DNA of 64,000 nt from Rhizobium subbaraonis. Lineage in GTDB: Bacteria; Pseudomonadota; Alphaproteobacteria; Rhizobiales; Rhizobiaceae. Below the pieces are notes generated by a model. It saw nothing but the letters and a program-made list of their open reading frames with translations, made no database searches and was not told the origin of the DNA. Both the position numbers and the translations under genes were made by a program. Positions within the stretch are counted from its first letter, which is position 1; each line of letters opens with the position of its first letter. The DNA lies in assembly GCF_900220975.1 (NCBI RefSeq), contig NZ_OBQD01000014.1:96725-160724 (forward strand), in the 5' to 3' direction. Below, in pieces: positions 63,935-64,000 of the stretch.

Positions 63935-64000
63935 TGAAGTCCGCGGATGGAGAGCCAATCAATTTGTCGAGCTCAAGGCTCTGGGGGAACCTAGGCTTTG
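63833..64000. other. unidentified sequence after the permease break
   Basis: This piece does not fit the permease. A plus frame from 63831 is open to the window end (residues such as MCPAFYRGIVATG, then VRGWRANQFVELKALG), and a minus frame ending at 63885 reads SPSADFIRASGYNATIK before its stop. Either could belong to a mobile element or to a rearranged neighbour. I recognise no family. Confidence 0.35.

Noticed and set aside
63833..64000. Left end of an IS21-like element
   Set aside because: TGTGGAC at the break is suggestive, but no inverted repeat partner or transposase is visible within the window.

Overview
The window is GC-rich, densely coded DNA from an alphaproteobacterium, most likely a member of the Rhizobiales (Rhizobium, Ensifer or Agrobacterium-like). 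The inference rests on gene content: many ABC importers, a biliverdin-type phytochrome with an HWE-class kinase, a complete nicotinate catabolic cluster and a GntR-controlled catabolic island. It reads like accessory (megaplasmid or chromid) DNA rich in nutrient uptake and catabolism. I saw no rRNA, tRNA or CRISPR array and no intact transposase.

Layout. (1) 1-5782: a TonB-dependent siderophore receptor (cut by the window start) divergent from a four-gene Fe-siderophore ABC importer. (2) 6128-8873: a cysteine hydrolase and a VOC ring-cleaving dioxygenase, divergent from a LysR regulator, with three AATTGYRAT direct repeats between them. (3) 8923-20904: a complete aerobic nicotinate pathway: MarR regulator (NicR-like), ribokinase, NiaP-like transporter, NicX, NicF, NicE, NicD and NicC on the minus strand, and NicA and NicB on the plus strand. 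The divergent nicC/nicA control region carries two AGCGTRTACGCT palindromes. (4) 20916-33553: two cytoplasmic glycoside hydrolases starting 11 bp after nicB, a PotABCD-type ABC importer behind its own GTATAC-core palindromes, a cysteine hydrolase, a second MarR paralogue and a GH3 beta-glucosidase.

(5) 33755-37026: a copper set (small CxxC-type protein, PepSY-TM protein, PCuAC chaperone, SCO). (6) 37121-41253: a frameshifted LysR gene and an organic-acid operon (2-hydroxyacid dehydrogenase, RraA/HMG-aldolase-like protein, CitMHS transporter) behind an ATGAAAT-N2-ATTTCAT palindrome. (7) 41531-44627: bacteriophytochrome kinase with a fused receiver, plus its heme oxygenase.

(8) 45028-64000: a large catabolic island. 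It holds an LLM monooxygenase and flavin reductase, an NMT1/THI5-like ABC importer, class II aldolase, bicupin, M20 carbamoylase/ureidohydrolase-like enzyme, two alpha/beta hydrolases, aminotransferase, SDR, 2-hydroxyacid dehydrogenase, amidase and a GntR regulator. A second NMT1-like importer stands at the far end, with its last permease broken near 63832. A motif close to TGCATACRTAA recurs at the promoters of this island, pointing to one GntR regulon.

The two most interesting units are (a) the coupling of nicotinate degradation to glycosidases and an ABC importer between two paralogous MarR regulators, and (b) the GntR/TGCATAC island. Its enzyme classes parallel oxidative pyrimidine ring opening (Rut-like logic), but it encodes different proteins.
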